Shown: positions 50,201-64,000 of the stretch, one piece after another
Layout: each line of letters opens with the position of its first letter
How positions within the stretch are numbered: position 1 is the stretch's first letter
From: Dasyornis broadbenti
Taxonomy: Eukaryota; Chordata; Aves; Passeriformes; Dasyornithidae
Direction: 5' to 3'
NCBI GenBank assembly: GCA_013397935.1
Contig: VZRN01005851.1
Location: 2,825,109-2,889,108 of the forward strand
Length of the DNA stretch: 64,000 nucleotides
The notes under the pieces: generated by a model
The model's input: only the letters and a program-made list of their open reading frames with translations
Databases searched by the model: none
Told to the model about the DNA's origin: nothing
Translations under genes and position numbers: made by a program

Positions 50201-52050
50201 CTGGTTGTCCACATAACTCCAAACCTGACAAGTGAAATTGCGAACAAAACACCATTGCTTCTGGTAGGATGTCCTTACTCCTGTCATCCTCAGGTAGGAA
50301 GCTACTGAATTTTTTACCATTTTTATTTGCAAATATGTGGTTGAATTAGTGAGTTAAACAGTACCTGAAAAAATATGCCCTTTTAAAATGTCTCTTAAAA
50401 ATAGAGGATATTTCCTAAGCAGTGTGTACAGTTAAGGCAGCTGTCATTACATTGATGTTTTTTACAACATCATGAGCTATAGGTAAATTGCTAGATAGCC
50501 TACTCAGCTAACAGGACTTTCAGAAGTTCTGTCTTCTAGTAATAAAGTCCAAAGATCCCTAACAAAACACTTGTCTCTTATACCCTGTAGGATTTTCAGA
50601 ACAGCATCTTTGTCTGAATCATTCACCTGACAAGACAGTTCTGCTAAATGTAAAGCTAAAAGCAGCTTTATTATTGAATTATTATTCAATAAGAAAAAAC
50701 CCCAATATTTGTGTAGATTTTTCTTTTCTTGGTTTTCTCGCCTCAGTGATGTGCCTCCATGTGATGATGCCTCAGTGTAAAAACATCTCCTGACGTTCAC
50801 AAATGTGGTCAGTATGAGAGGCTTCTTAAAGTCAGGGAGTTCTTCGAGATTCAAGATCCCTTTTCATCCTGCTCAGAACTGATCAGGCTCATTAGAGTAA
50901 AAGTGAGAGAACAAACCACTAACTGATGTCTCATCTGTGGGTCAAGACCATCTTTAAAACCAGTAAAGGTGTCATTTAGCTAGACACTATAAGTCATAGA
51001 GTCAATATTAAAGTCAAACTTCATAAACAGCTTAATCAAAGTTATAACAAATAATTAACTCTTGCATTAATACCGCCCAGATGTGGAAATAATATTATTA
51101 ATCATCCTGAGTAGAGCAGTGTTTGTAAATAATCTTGTGTAACAGTCAACATTGTATAGAGCCTTTCTGCATCAATATTTTTCTTCCTATATTTTATATA
51201 GGTCTAAATACAGACTAAGGTGTTGAGGGTTGTTTTTTTCTAAGAAGAGTTTCATAAAAATCCCTATTTTAAAATAAGTTTTTAGAATAACAACAATGAT
51301 GTTAAAAGGATTTTTGGTTCCTTTAATGTCTTGATGCATCTGCACCCACTTGCACCAACTAGTATCTGAATCCTATGAAAGGAGAATTATGCCTTTTTCA
51401 TCTACAAAAGAGACCAGCTAATCTTGTAGTAGTGAGCCTGAGACTGGCAACTGGTGACTTTACATTGGAAATCTTAACATCCTTTGTATTTAGCCCTTGT
51501 TTGTATAAATTACTTGTGCCTGGCACCAACCGCAGCAAAGGTAGCCTGCCTTACGTCTAGAGCTGGAGAAATCTGGTAAGGGGGTTACTCCCGGCATAAA
51601 TGGAGAGTTTGAGGGAAATTAGAGGCAGTTTGAGTAACGTTCATTATCATACAACAACTGGACATCTGCTAGGTTAGAAAAATATGTTCTATTGACATGC
51701 TATTTTTACTGTGTAAAGTTCAAGAGTCCTTCAGGCATTTCTAGAAGTTATGCACATGATGAGAACTGCCACTTTTCCCAATTGGTTCTGAAAAAAAGTC
51801 TTACATTTGGAGGGTAAAATGTCTTAGTTTTCATCTCTGACAATGTATACCTCATGGCCACAAAAGGATCATCAATATTTTGAAAAAAATACCCAGGTAT
51901 TGCAGCAGTGGTCTGAAACTTTCAAAAAGCCCTGCCGAGATTCATAGCATCCTGATCTCAGAATATCCACCCTAGTATTGTCCTCCCAAATTATCACATC
52001 ATATCCAAATTCCTAGAAGGTTCACATAAAATTCAGTGGAATTCTTGTTT
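47274..52050. other. No gene recognised
   Basis: No supportable exon. The longest frame here (50854-50504, minus strand, 116 codons) has no family signature that I recognise. Confidence 0.5.
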
Positions 52051-52110
52051 AAAAAAAAAAAAAAAAAACAAACAAAAAAAAAAACACAAAAACAAAAACA
52101 AACCAAACCA
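52050..52110. repeat. A-rich (CAAAA)n simple repeat
   Basis: A run of 18 or so A residues followed by CAAAC-type units over about 60 bp. It could be the poly(A)-like tail of a retrocopy, but no retrocopied gene is recognised to its left. Confidence 0.8.
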
Positions 52111-55100
52111 ACCTGAGATACATAAAATTATAAAAATACAATTCAGAGACCCAAGAGGTCATCTTGCCTATATCTGCTCTTAAGAAGGTTCAGCCATCTC
52201 TGATTTCTCTGAAGAACAGTCATTTCACATGTAGTCCAGAGGGATCAGGATTCAATCCCATGACTTCCCCTGTAAGACTTAGGGCCTGCTGCTAGAACCC
52301 ATTAACTGAAAGTTTTTCCCTGTATTACCTTGCTTCCAAAAAAAGCATTTGTAGTTCTTCAGTATCAGCACCTTAGCTGGCAAAATCTTAAATATATCTG
52401 GCTTGAATTAGTAAAAGTATGTTTTGAAGTTGTTCTTTGACCACCACTTCTGTGATGAGTTCACAGATTTTTCTGACAAGATCAGTAATTTCCTGATTAA
52501 TTGCATAGCCATAACACAGAGTTGCATTGCTTCCTTCTCTTCCCCAAAATATGTCTTTCTAATTTCTAGTTTGGGGAACTTTTTTTTCAATCTTTTTTGT
52601 GTTTTCTAACTGTTTTATCTAAGGGATTTTGGATAGATAGTACTGACTTCTTGAGGTACACGTTCATGAAGCCTATACGGATGCCTTCATGGATCTTCAT
52701 GCAGCTCTACTAACACTCAAGACACTGATCTCAGTCCTTGCCTTCCTAGAAAGTAAAAATTACTCCAGAAGGTGAGTGGCATTAGACTTTACAGAAGAAA
52801 CAACATGTGCTCTCTAAGAGAATAGATCTCCAAATCTATTTTGTGAAAGGCTACAATATTACTTTGAATCCACTATTGCTTAAAGTATTTTTGAGATCAT
52901 GAGAATTTTGAGATCATCCTGAGATGATGGTAGTTTCTCAAGCAAGGGTCCTGATAAAGAACCACTGATGACACTTCTTTTGATATGCCAGTAGAAGAGA
53001 AACCAAGTGAATGGTTGCACTTTGCATAGATATTTCTTCTCCAAAATGTAATTTCTTATCAGCAGTGTGAACATAGTTCCCTAAGCTTTTACAAACTAAA
53101 TCTATAATGCACTGTTAATTGGTTTTAATGAAATTCTAGAACTTCTTTTTTTTTTAAAATCTTCTATAAATTCATATCCTCACTTCTCACACTATTATTT
53201 TTTCTTTGTTAAGTGCAGGAATAAGATTAATTTCTACTGAAAATATCTTTTAAGTTCTATAATCATAATTTCTATGCTGGTATAATATGAAGTTCTTGTA
53301 AACATGTCTACATTCTTTTGCTTTCCTGCTTGAAGATCACTGTTTTGATTTTTAAATTCTTTCTTCCTTTTAACTTAATGATGATGAACTTAATGGTAAG
53401 TATTTTTTGTCATTTTTCTTGTCATTAAATAACATTGAAGATTAATTGCTTAGTAAAAGCAAACACAGACAACTTACTCAGGAGAACAGATAAGAGTCAC
53501 TTCATCTGCCATATGAAAAACACACAGAGTTTTGAACAAATAAATGCAAACAAACAAACAAACAAAAAAAACTAATTAGCAAGCAATTCTTTTCATTTTT
53601 AAAAAAGTGGGATTTTTAACCTTCGGCAAAAAATTTGACCTGGTTGATTTTTTTTCTGCACAAAGAATATATGTAAGCTGGGTGGTGCTTCCTCAATGGT
53701 TTTCTTTTTATATTCTTCCTTGAGAGACACTGCCAGAGACACAAGACAACCTGATTCCTCAGAACTACTTCCAAGTCCAGTGCCTCCTGTCCACAGGGGA
53801 CTTATGGTCACCCTTGCCACAGAGAACAGAGATCCAGAACCACAGCTTGTGATTTTCTTTACCCAGGCAAGAGCAGTAATGTCTGTGATGGAATGCTTTT
53901 ATGTCATCCAATCTTATGCAGATACAAAAATATTTTACAGCTAGTCCAGAGTATGCATCTCTTTGATAGCCCCAGGCCTTAGCACTGTAACATTCCCTAG
54001 TCAAACTCTTGAATGTTAGCCAAATCACTTAGTTTATTGAAAAAATACCAGAATTTTATCTGTATTGAAGGGCTGAAAAACTAAAGGGGTCAAATAGGTG
54101 CAACAGCAATACTGTAACTTAATCTCTACTGCTCTTAGTCCTTAAAACATGTGATTTTGTCAACCTCCTTTTAAAATCCATCATCTGTTTCTGGCTAACC
54201 ACTGAATTAACTACTCCTCTCCTAATTCTGTTGTCAAATATCTCCCATTTGATTGTCCAAGTATTTTGAGAGATTCAGAATAGTAGTTCACAGCCTTGTG
54301 GATACTAGCAGCTAATTCAAGCAGGAGGTGAGTCAGCAATCAACCATGATTGGTTCACTAGGTGACATCCTTCTTGAGAAATGCAAGATGTCCAAAAGGT
54401 AGGTTGCATGTCCAAATCAAACTTGCTTTGTTGCAACATCTTTCCCTCAAGCCTTCCCAGTGATTTTCTCAGTCTGTTTTGTCAAGGAGAGCTGGATCAA
54501 ACAAAGCTAAATACATAAAATTAGGTGGGATAAATATAGCTGTCTTTCTATTTCATTTCCATGGTGTTCAGCGGAGATGAAATTTGTACTTTCCAGGAAA
54601 AAAAAAAAGAGTGATCAGTGTGCAGAATAACTCAAACAGGAACAAGCTACTCAATTCCCATTTGCAGTATAAAAACACAGAACTGAAAAGATCTGTAGGA
54701 ATCCAGTCTCCAGAAATCTCTGGAACAGGCAGATGGCTACTGAGGAAGCCTATAAAGCATCTACTCACAATGGCACATGATGCTTCCACATCAGCTAGCT
54801 TAAGAATTTTAATAAGAGGTCAAGAGCCATAGCAATTAAGTGTCACAGGACTAGAACAGGACAGATTAAGGGAGTTGTCAATGACAGTGTCATCTGCAAC
54901 ACGAAGGAATTTGTTGTAGAAAACTCCCAGATGGTGGCAAAAACCTGTTGTCCCTGCCAGACTGACTTAAGGAAAGGTTCTGTTGCCTGCAGTTCTGGCC
55001 AAAGAGGTTAATGCTGAACATATAAGGGGTATACACTAGAAAAACATCTTGGCAGTTTTAATGTCAATAGAAACACAAAGACATTTTGTCCTGCAAGCCC

Positions 55101-56725
55101 GGGGTTAGGAAAGAGATGGAAAGATTAGGAAAGAGGCAGGAAGAGCCTCCAAAGACAAGCAGCAGAAACGGACACATAAATCAATATAATTGTGAATTTT
55201 CTTACACAAATGTAAATAAAAGTCCCTTTTCCTTACTCTTTCAGAGGTAGTAACACATGCAATATATAAGAACTTAATATTCTACCTGAGAATTTTCTAT
55301 ATAATCTTCCAAAATCTTTCAAACTCAGTTTCAAAACCCTTTAAATTTTTCACATCCAGGACATTATTCCAGAATCATGTTTTCTGATACTGTTTCCAAT
55401 TTACATGTATTTATTACCAAGATAAGCATTTTATCTTGTGACTACATTGCCCTTTAGCTTAAACAAATCTCCTTCACGCTTAACTTGCTATGTGATGAGG
55501 TTTTTTTTCTTTTATTTTATCTAGGTCAAAGGGTCATATACTTTAAGTAGATGAAATTCAATTCCTTCCCCTTCTTTCTGTTTCATCTCAGCATCTCTGG
55601 TGATAACCAGTCTGGCTGCAACATTCACTTTGACCTGTATGTTGCTAGTGGATTTTTGTTATCCATCTGCCTATACATCTCAGGGCATATTTTGGGGCAA
55701 CTTGGTCTATATTTGGTTAGAACATTTTTCTTGAAAGCCAGATAAAATCTCATCTGATTCTTTGTCAGTACCTTTTCCGCTCATACCTGAAGCTATTCGC
55801 CAGTGGTGTGTTGTACTCCCTCTCTCCCTGTTTCCTCTCTTCTTCATGGTCTGTTTTACCCCTGGTCTAAGACCTAATAAGTATCTAAAACCACAGAACT
55901 GTGAACCCAGCTATGCTAAGTGCCAGATAGCAGGTCAGCACAAAAAGGTCAGCACCTGATCCAGAGAGCAAGTGGACAGCATTCTTAGAGAAAGCAGCAA
56001 GGGAACTAATAACAGAAATAGACCTTTTAGCAGGGGAAATTGCACTGTATATTGTTTCTACCTAAGTTAGATCACAGGGCAGGGTTAACGTAGAGAAAAC
56101 CAAAGGGGATATCTGTAAGCAAAACGTGTAGAAATGCTGGGCTTCTTACCTTTGGCAGAAGTGACTACAGGGTGCAATGTTAAGTTGGTTTAGGTAACCA
56201 CAGCACAACACAATTAAGTTAAAATTAGATCTGATTGCCAAGACAGGATATGACCAGCTATGCATATCTACCTCCTCTATATTTAATGGCATTTCATCTT
56301 AATAGTAAGATTATAAGGGAAAGGCTTGTCTTTGAGGCACAGCTCTTTGGTCCTGTGTTCATCCTGGTACTCCCACCTGGAGGTGCAATGAAACTGTCAT
56401 TTTGCACCCTATTATCTTGAAGTTTAGGCAATGTTTATCCCTAAGAGACCATCCTCCTGCATATGTTTCTTAATAACTTAGAATGCATACATTTCTAGTA
56501 TTAACATTCCTATCTGTCAATGGTATTTTGAAATGTCATTAGGGAGGCACTTTCCGGCAACATTTGTCCTGTTTTTTTTAATTCCCTATATTAATTTCTC
56601 AAATTTTTTTAACAAAGCAGTTCAAAATCTGTTCTAGAGCCAGTTCTTTGAATAATTCACAAAGATTAAGTAACCGCACAGCTCATTTCACCAATAAATT
56701 ACAACAATTGAAAGTTGTTTGTTAT
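52111..56725. other. No gene recognised
   Basis: AT-rich, unannotated sequence. It contains a short (CAAA)n repeat at about 53547-53572 and an A run at about 54598-54609. Confidence 0.5.
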
Positions 56726-56729
56726 CAGT

Positions 56730-57340
56730 CGCAAATTCAAAAAAGAGATCCTGGCATTATCATTGATGATTGTTTGAAATCACTGGCTGAATGTTTACAG
56801 GCAATCAGAAAACAAGGCAGATAGTGTCATTTTTTGCTGTGCAAAAGTATCATGCACCCAAATATTGAATAATTTCTGTAGTTCAGGTAGTCATACTTCA
56901 CAAGGGCATAGCCAAGTTAGAAAAGGTGTAGGGAAAGGCAACTAAAATGATGAAGAGAGTGACACATCTGTCTTTTGAGAAGACAAAAAAACTCTGAGTA
57001 CTGTTTCAGAGAAGAAGGCGGAGAGGAATGTGGTTGGGGTTTATTGTGTCATAAAGGCAGCAGGAAAGGTGAATAGAGAACTCTTCATCAACTCCCACAC
57101 CACTAGAACTAAGGCAAGCTCAATGAAACTAGTAGGAGATGGGTTTAAATGAAGATAAAAGGAAATACTTGATTACACAGCAGACACTGGACTTCTGGAA
57201 TTCCCTACCAGAGTAGCTTGTAAAGGCAGAGGTTATCAATGGGTTCAAAAAGGGTTTAGACAAAGACATGAATAACTGGTCCTTAAACAGGACAGGTAAA
57301 ATGTACCCTCTAACATTCCTAATATTTCTGCAAGCTGCAG
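56730..57340 (+). mobile_element. Old CR1 LINE remnant
   Basis: A decayed plus-strand remnant with phrases resembling the end of the CR1 reverse-transcriptase frame and 3' region: GAGATCCTGGCATTATCATT, GGTGTAGGGAAAGGCAACTA, TTCATCAACTCCCACACCAC and GGAATTCCCTACCAGAGTAG. It is much more diverged than the copy at 41 kb. Confidence 0.55.
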
Positions 57341-57344
57341 TAGT

Positions 57345-60300
57345 ACACAAGTAAAAGAGAAAATGGCCACACTCACATGTCTTCCTGAATAGCATCTCCA
57401 ATTGCATCTTTCAGAGCATATTGGGCTAACTGGAATCTCTGGTCTATTGTAGTACAGTATGTCTAATATTCTTAAGAAAAAACATTTGTTTGTGCCCTCT
57501 TCTGGATGCACTTGCTAGATCTTAATAAGTACTATTTCCCTTCCTGATATTAAAAACATCTTTGTGTGTAAGATAACATGAATTGATTGGTCTACATTTT
57601 AGACTGAAACTGAGTGAATCTGTGATATAATATTATGTATGTAAATTATCTATACTTGACAGCTATAAGAATTATAGTATAAATATATACATAATATATA
57701 CTATGTATACTATAAGAATTACATACTAAATTACTTGAGATATATTCATAGAAGAAGGGATCAAGAAGGGATAAAAGCCCAAAAAAAACCAGTTCTGGTC
57801 CTAGGGCAGAACTGTGGAAACCATGGACATGTCACTTGTAACAATCTGAGACATAGATGTGTATAAAATTAATTATTACTAGGTTATCTGTGCCTCATCC
57901 TGAACTATCAGTCCAATCACATATCTGATAAGCAAGCTGAAAAAGAATCAAATATACAAAATTGACACAGATTGGTGACCCATTGCCAAAAATGTCCTCA
58001 TGCTGTAAAAGAGAAGTCTGTTTTGCTCTCTTGAGGAATCACAAGGCAGACGGCAGAATTCATGCAGCTTTCCAACCAATCCAGCCACTGGGATGGATGA
58101 GAGACCGTCTCATGTACATTCAGCAGATTACAGAGAGACCCTCACTATCTCTCACTTTTCAGGTTTGGTCATATTTCATCATTTACAGAGATATTTTAGG
58201 AACAGTATATATACAGCTCAAAAATTACCCAGCAGTTACTTATTAGTTAACAAAACGCATTAATAGCTGGGACTGCCATGCAACACTATTGCTCACCATT
58301 TTCTTTCAACTTCCTTATTTTTGTTCTTGCTATTTTCTGTCGGTCAGTTACTAGCAATTACCACCTCAATAATTACACTCTGCCTGTCTCATTACTATTC
58401 TTATCTTACACAGCTATTGCTCATGTGCTGTCTTGCAGCTCAAAAATAATCTTATCAAACCTCTAAGTCACCAATATAATGCACCAAACTGGACTCGAGG
58501 TCACAAAGAGCCTGAATCTGAATCCTTGGGCTGAGTTACATCTCCTGTCTGGGTCATTCTTTGAATAAAGTGTCTCTGAACTCCTCTTGATTCTGCCAAA
58601 GCTGTGATGTCCCCTTTTTCTTTGCGCAGCTCTTAAAACCTGTATTTGCCTTTTCTTGTACACAGCAGTGTAGCATGATTTAATTACTGTATATGAAATC
58701 CATTTGTTATGCTGATGTAAAAGGTTATTTAAAATGGTGCACACTTGCGCTTGCAAATCTGACATTAAATGATTGTAAAAGTAATTAAGTAATTAATTCT
58801 TCCAGCTGACAAATCTGTGTCTGAATTGAGCATAAATGAAATACTGAACAGAAAAACAGGAAATTCATCCCGCATGTTGTGTTATGAAGGCTGGTGTCTG
58901 AACTTAGATTACAAATTTAGGCTCTAAACATCTTATTTGCTGCAGAAGTATTTACCTAGTATCCTGCTGATAAAGTGCTCAGTTGCTGAGTGGCAGAGGC
59001 AGGCTGTGTTAATGCAGAAATCAACCATAATCTATAAGAACAGCATCATGGTAATAAGCAATAAGCAAAGGTCCTTCCAGTGTGGTTTCTGCATCACGCT
59101 GTTCTTAAATGGTCAGGTACTCAGAATGCAAAACTTAAAATCACAGCTTCAGGCAAGGTATCCTACAGCGTAACTCCTTGCAGCATGCTGAGGACACAGT
59201 AACTGAAAATACACGTTAGTCAAGATTCAGTGGGCAGTCAAGAAACAAATATTTTCACAATTAGCATTGTGTCTTGGCACTCAAATATTTTAGAATGCCA
59301 ACGTGGTCAAAATTATGTGAAGAAAAACCAAGAGCATAGCATATGGCATGTTTTGCTTGAGAAATGTTCATTTTATTACAGAGGCCTAAAATTTGTTGAT
59401 TAAAGTGCTCCTGTGATACTTGTGCAGTTATTACAAGCCAATTCAATGACAGCTTTTTTAGCACCAGTTTGTGTAACTTATGAATACATGAATATATGTA
59501 CCATGCTGTCATCTGGAATTTAAATTCACACTTATAAATATCACTAAGATAAATGAGCACATGAAGCAAGTAAGAATAATTCTGAAGTTAGAAAATTGAG
59601 AAAATAAATATGAAATTGTCACAGACTGAGCACAAGAAATTGTCCTAGTGATAGAGTCACTCATTTTTGTGATCAAACTTCATTACATTTTGAAAAGAAG
59701 CTGCTTAAGAAATCTGCACCTGAGACTTTATTTCTTTCTTGTTCGATGCACAACATGGTATTTCTGCATACAATACAATCAAGTGCAGGGAGCTACTTCC
59801 TATTAGAGGTATTAAAATTCATGGTTTTTTTCCTTTGGTCATCATTATTAAAAAGAAAGATGCATTGCACATGCATATCCACAGAGGAAGGTTCCCAAAA
59901 AATTTACACTTAATTCAGCAATGTGGAAGTAAAAGAAGACTCATAATAAAAGGGCAGCTCTAAAAGCAAAACATACACATAATTCCAAAATTCTTTATTA
60001 AAAAAATGACCAAAAAGGCAATTTACCTATGGACAGTCCTTTCATTTATTTTCTAGGCAGCACTGTGACTGAAAGCCTCATGCAAGTTTGCATATTCATT
60101 TTTAGCTCAAAACTCAAGAATTCTCAGAGACTTTTGCAGCATCTTCTGAAGCTTACAAAGTCTCAACAGTTACAGACTGCCTTGGATTGCTACATTGTCT
60201 TGTATTTGGTGACATTTTAGCAACATATCATAGATGCAGAGGCTTCAGCCAGCTCAAATAAATACTTTTTCTAGAACAATACCTAACATACATTTCCCTT

Positions 60301-63300
60301 GGAAGGAGATGCAATAACTAGATGACACTTGACAATCCCTTTCCTGTTGTATAAAAGAATCTGTTACCAGATAACATCTCTTCATATTGAATGCCTAATA
60401 AAAAACAACCATAAAGATCAGAAAATATTTTTATTCTTAAATAGCAAAGCTATTTTCAGATGAGTTTTAATTACTTATTACATATTGCTTAACAGTTTAA
60501 ATAGCAATGATTTGAAAGAACATTTCCAAGGTTGTTCTTTGGAAAATGAAAGTCTATTTTCTGACCTGCTGTCACTTAAAATAAGTATGAAAATACATGT
60601 GTCACTATAAACCTGCACTAATAGTAATTTGGAAATTTCAAGTCAAAATTATTTTGAAAGCTCTCTGCTAACAAAACCAAAGGGATGTTCTGAAGAAGTT
60701 TGTCATACAGCAGGTTACAGCCCAGTGCACTGGAAGCTCTTTCTTTGTTTTAACTTCTGAACACCAAGTTCAAAGCTGCACAATTCTCCTGCAAGTGCTT
60801 TTTCAAAATCAATGCAGTCAAAAGTATCCTGGGAAGAAGGCCAGGCCTGCTAACAGAGATTACAACTAAGAATGTCATTAAAATAGTAGGATTTACTGTG
60901 CTAAGGCACAGGTATGAAGAAGTGTTGGGTAGAAAAAAGGAACATGAGAGGTAATAAAAGAACATGGCTAAGGCTTTGACAGGTAAAAGGAGTTGGGGTA
61001 AATGAATCCTGCTGGGAACAGATAAGCAGCAGAAACTATGATCATTTCCCTCCAGTCACTGTAGTAACACCCAATATTATTCCACTATCAAAAAAGACCT
61101 TTGAAAGTCATTGGCAAAACCCCTCCTGCTTGCAGAGATTCATTAGCTACCAGTGCTGTAGTACAGACAGTCCTAATCCCATTGACAACAGCAAGAGAGC
61201 TGAGTGAACTGCTCAGTGAAAAATCACTTACTAGGATTTTTCTCTAAGTGCTGAAAGTGAAGCACCTGTATGCACAGAACCACTTTGAAAGGAAAAAAAG
61301 ATTCATGAACTGCTACGCTATGCATCTGATGTCAGCTTTACAGCTCTTCTCATTCTGGTCTTAGCACTATGAGATTTGTTGCAAAATCTATTGAAATACT
61401 GCAAGGGTGGTGTTTCCAGAATAATCTTCTCATGTCTGATTTATTTTCTTTTTAAAAATCAGTTTGGTGGTCTAATCTCTCATCACTTACATAGGAATCC
61501 CTGAAGACTAGCGGGATGTCACTTGCAGACATTTACATCAGCTAATGCACTTCCCTGATTCATAAAGATGTCACTCACTTTATCTGACACCATAGATTCA
61601 AATGATACCTTGCCCAGAGCATCCCATGGTATTTGCACATGGTGGGAAAGATCCTGCTTTTGTCCCAGACCTTTCCTCTGCTTTAAAGTCCCTTATTGCA
61701 TTTGAAGCTGTCTGTTGTGTGCCCAAGTGCCATGGCCCCTCCTTTCTTCCAGAAATCCTCCTGTGCCCATCACTCTATCAGATCCCTCTCGTACCTTCAA
61801 GCTGAGCCTCAGAAGGGAGGGAGAGGCCAAGGGGCCAGCTCTCAGGCAGATGTTTCCCCCTCAAGACTGGTAATGTCCTGTGTTGAGGCTGTTTCTGCTC
61901 AGATCCTTCCATCCTCCACTCTAGCCTCTTCCACCATTTGCCTCAAAGTTCAGGGGAGCAGCACTGGGGAACCTGATGAGACGTCCCTGCCCAGCCTGTC
62001 ACCCTGGTGGTGGCCTGGTTTCAGAATACATAGCATCCAAGTTTATCAGGGGAACTACCATAGCATACATGGCTTATTCTTTTTTTTCTTTCCTCAGTCT
62101 TGGTTAGCTACAGTTGGTCATGGCTAAAGAGACTGAGGTAACACCCTCTTTGGTTTGTCCCTTTATGTCACTCTTTTCTTACAAGAATTACTGCATGTAT
62201 GTATTTATCTGTGAGTTTCATAAAAATATTTTAATTTAAAATACTTCTTACATGGCATAATCTCATACAATGAGAATATTTCCTTGGCATTTTAACTGTG
62301 AGAAGAGCAATTGTGGAGTGACAGAGCCTGTGCCTCACGCTGGGTAAACCAGCAAGGAAGTAGAAAGAGTCACCAAGGATGTCTCCATGGTGAGTGATAG
62401 ACCATCTGGTGTTTTTTCCATCCACAAGAAGCTCTTCACCCCTCAAAAACATAACATGTTATAATAGTAATTTTATATCAATTGAGTTTCAAGATAAGAA
62501 AACTTCCTGATGGACCTGCCTTGATTAGTAACTTGTAGTATAAAAAGAGAGTGAAAAAACCATGTAAAGACAGGACACCCAAAACTGCCTGATCAGAGAG
62601 AAGGTTACCCCAAAATAGGAAATGAATAATGACAATGTTTGCTTACAAGAGAGATCCATTCAATTAAGCAGCAACCAGGCGATTACCAACAGGCTTTTGA
62701 GAAAAGAATCAGTGTGAGGAGAGGTATAAAATTTGGAAGGAAACTTGTGACTGTGGGGTGAGATGTGGGAGTAGAAGGCACCCAGCACAGCAGTTTGATC
62801 CCTGCGCCTCAAGTGCTGCCAGGAGTTACCCGGCTGCCATCGTGTCCTGTCTCCTCCCAGGATGGGATGCAATAGCAGAAGAACCCACAGGTCAGAGCCC
62901 ATGGAGTGCCTTCTTGCCAGCACACAGATGAGCGGGCAGCAGGGAGCTGCACTGGCACACACAAGGATAGAGCAACCCTCTCTCTAGCAGGAGAACATGC
63001 ATGGCCGAAAGAGAGGGGTGCAATTGTCACCCCCTGTCCTGTAAGAGAGGGGTGTGCGCACCTAAGTGTGCTCCTGAGGGATTAGGGATGGTGGGGATTA
63101 GGGAGTTTAGAACTTTATAGGTGCTTTTTAACATCCTGCAAGTGTTTTGCACGCTGGTTTATCTGACAGCCTGTTGATATTGATCCAGAAGGTGAAGTTC
63201 ACAGAGTGTCAGCTAATTACATGTCATTAATAAATCAGTAAACCACTTAGATCCTGATCTTAGTTAAACCACTTAAGTGAAACAAGTCTTCCCTTCTGCA

Positions 63301-64000
63301 CTCCCTGGTGTTAAAAAAGTCATATGCTATTAAAAACACAATGAGCAATTAGCTTAAGTACCCCTGAATCGCACTCAAGTTACAATAGGTCTTTAACTCA
63401 GATGATTGACTATTTCATTTCCTAGCAGAAATGTAGTTAGACATTAATATGCTTCTTCTTGATGCTCTAATTATCTCAAAGACAGTTGCTGGCTGCAGTC
63501 CTGTGCATTCCTTTGCCATTCCTCTCTTTATGTGGTCACCCTAATATGAGCTTGTATTACAGAAAGGAAATTTAGCTCCAAATTATGTTTCAGTAGGTAG
63601 TCTCTCCTCACATGCATTGGTCTTATTTGCAGCCCACCTGTTGAACCTGGGGAAATACCTCCCAGGTGAACAGTCTCCAATTTCTCATAGTTGTCATGTT
63701 ATAACTAAAGAAATTAAAGATAACTGATGAGCTGAGAGAGTGCAGAAAGAGCAGAATGAAATAAAATTTTCGTGTTTAAAAAAAGCATTGAAAAGTAAAA
63801 TGTAACTAAGGCTTTTGGATCCTCAGGCATGAGCTGGAAAGCAATAGGCTTCAATGATTAGTTTCAGAAACACAACCCCTAGAATTTTATTGAAAATATT
63901 AATCATGAAACATGGCAAATAAATTTTAAAAATATAATTCAAATATCCCATGAAAAAATATACATATAATTGTTATTAATTTAACTGAAATAAAATAATA
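57345..64000. other. No gene recognised
   Basis: AT-rich sequence. An AT-rich stretch with a repeated CTATAAGAATTA (around 57663 and 57709) lies near 57.65-57.73 kb. The remaining frames are short and unrecognised. Confidence 0.5.

Noticed and set aside
58463..58765. 100-codon minus-strand frame
   Set aside because: No recognised domain; overlaps a stretch that looks like repeat sequence.
61696..62127. 143-codon plus-strand frame
   Set aside because: Contains a Phe run from a T tract and a composition typical of chance frames; no family recognised.

Overview
This window looks like nuclear DNA from a bird. It has sparse exons with GT-AG introns, two CpG islands in otherwise AT-rich sequence, many CR1 LINE fragments in both orientations, and long-terminal-repeat (LTR) sequences that I recognise as common in avian genomes. 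No bacterial or plasmid features, CRISPR arrays or recognisable RNA genes were seen. Species and chromosome cannot be told from the sequence.

The left 38.6 kb holds two related protein-coding genes, head to tail on the minus strand. Both encode TMEM68-like (DIESL-like) membrane acyltransferases of the PlsC/LPLAT type. Copy B is complete: a CpG-island promoter near 38.2-38.65 kb and six coding exons between 32,512 and 20,076, giving a predicted 330-residue protein. Copy A lies downstream in the direction of transcription. It has its own CpG island near 15.2-15.72 kb, interrupted by a 135-base run of N, and four coding exons between 11,823 and 1,435. Its last two exons are not seen and presumably lie beyond the left edge. 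The four shared coding exons have identical lengths (328, 165, 194 and 61 nt) and identical phases, so the genes are tandem duplicates. Both keep the His-x5-Asp motif and the PGGVREAL block and have no stop or frameshift in the visible exons, so both look functional.

The introns and the spacer between the genes are filled with CR1 fragments (3.2, 7.0-8.4, 14.1, 15.7-16.1, 16.8, 17.8-18.2, 24.1 and 37.4-38.0 kb), an LTR of about 1.1 kb at 24.8-25.9 kb, a decayed LTR piece at 33.8 kb, and a possible retroviral envelope relic at 12.9-13.2 kb.

The right part, 38.65-64.0 kb, appears to be intergenic or deep intronic. It holds a CR1 fragment with reverse-transcriptase coding remnants (41.1-41.9 kb), a nearly complete solo LTR (46.7-47.3 kb), an old CR1 remnant (56.7-57.4 kb) and simple repeats. 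No supportable exon was found there on either strand.
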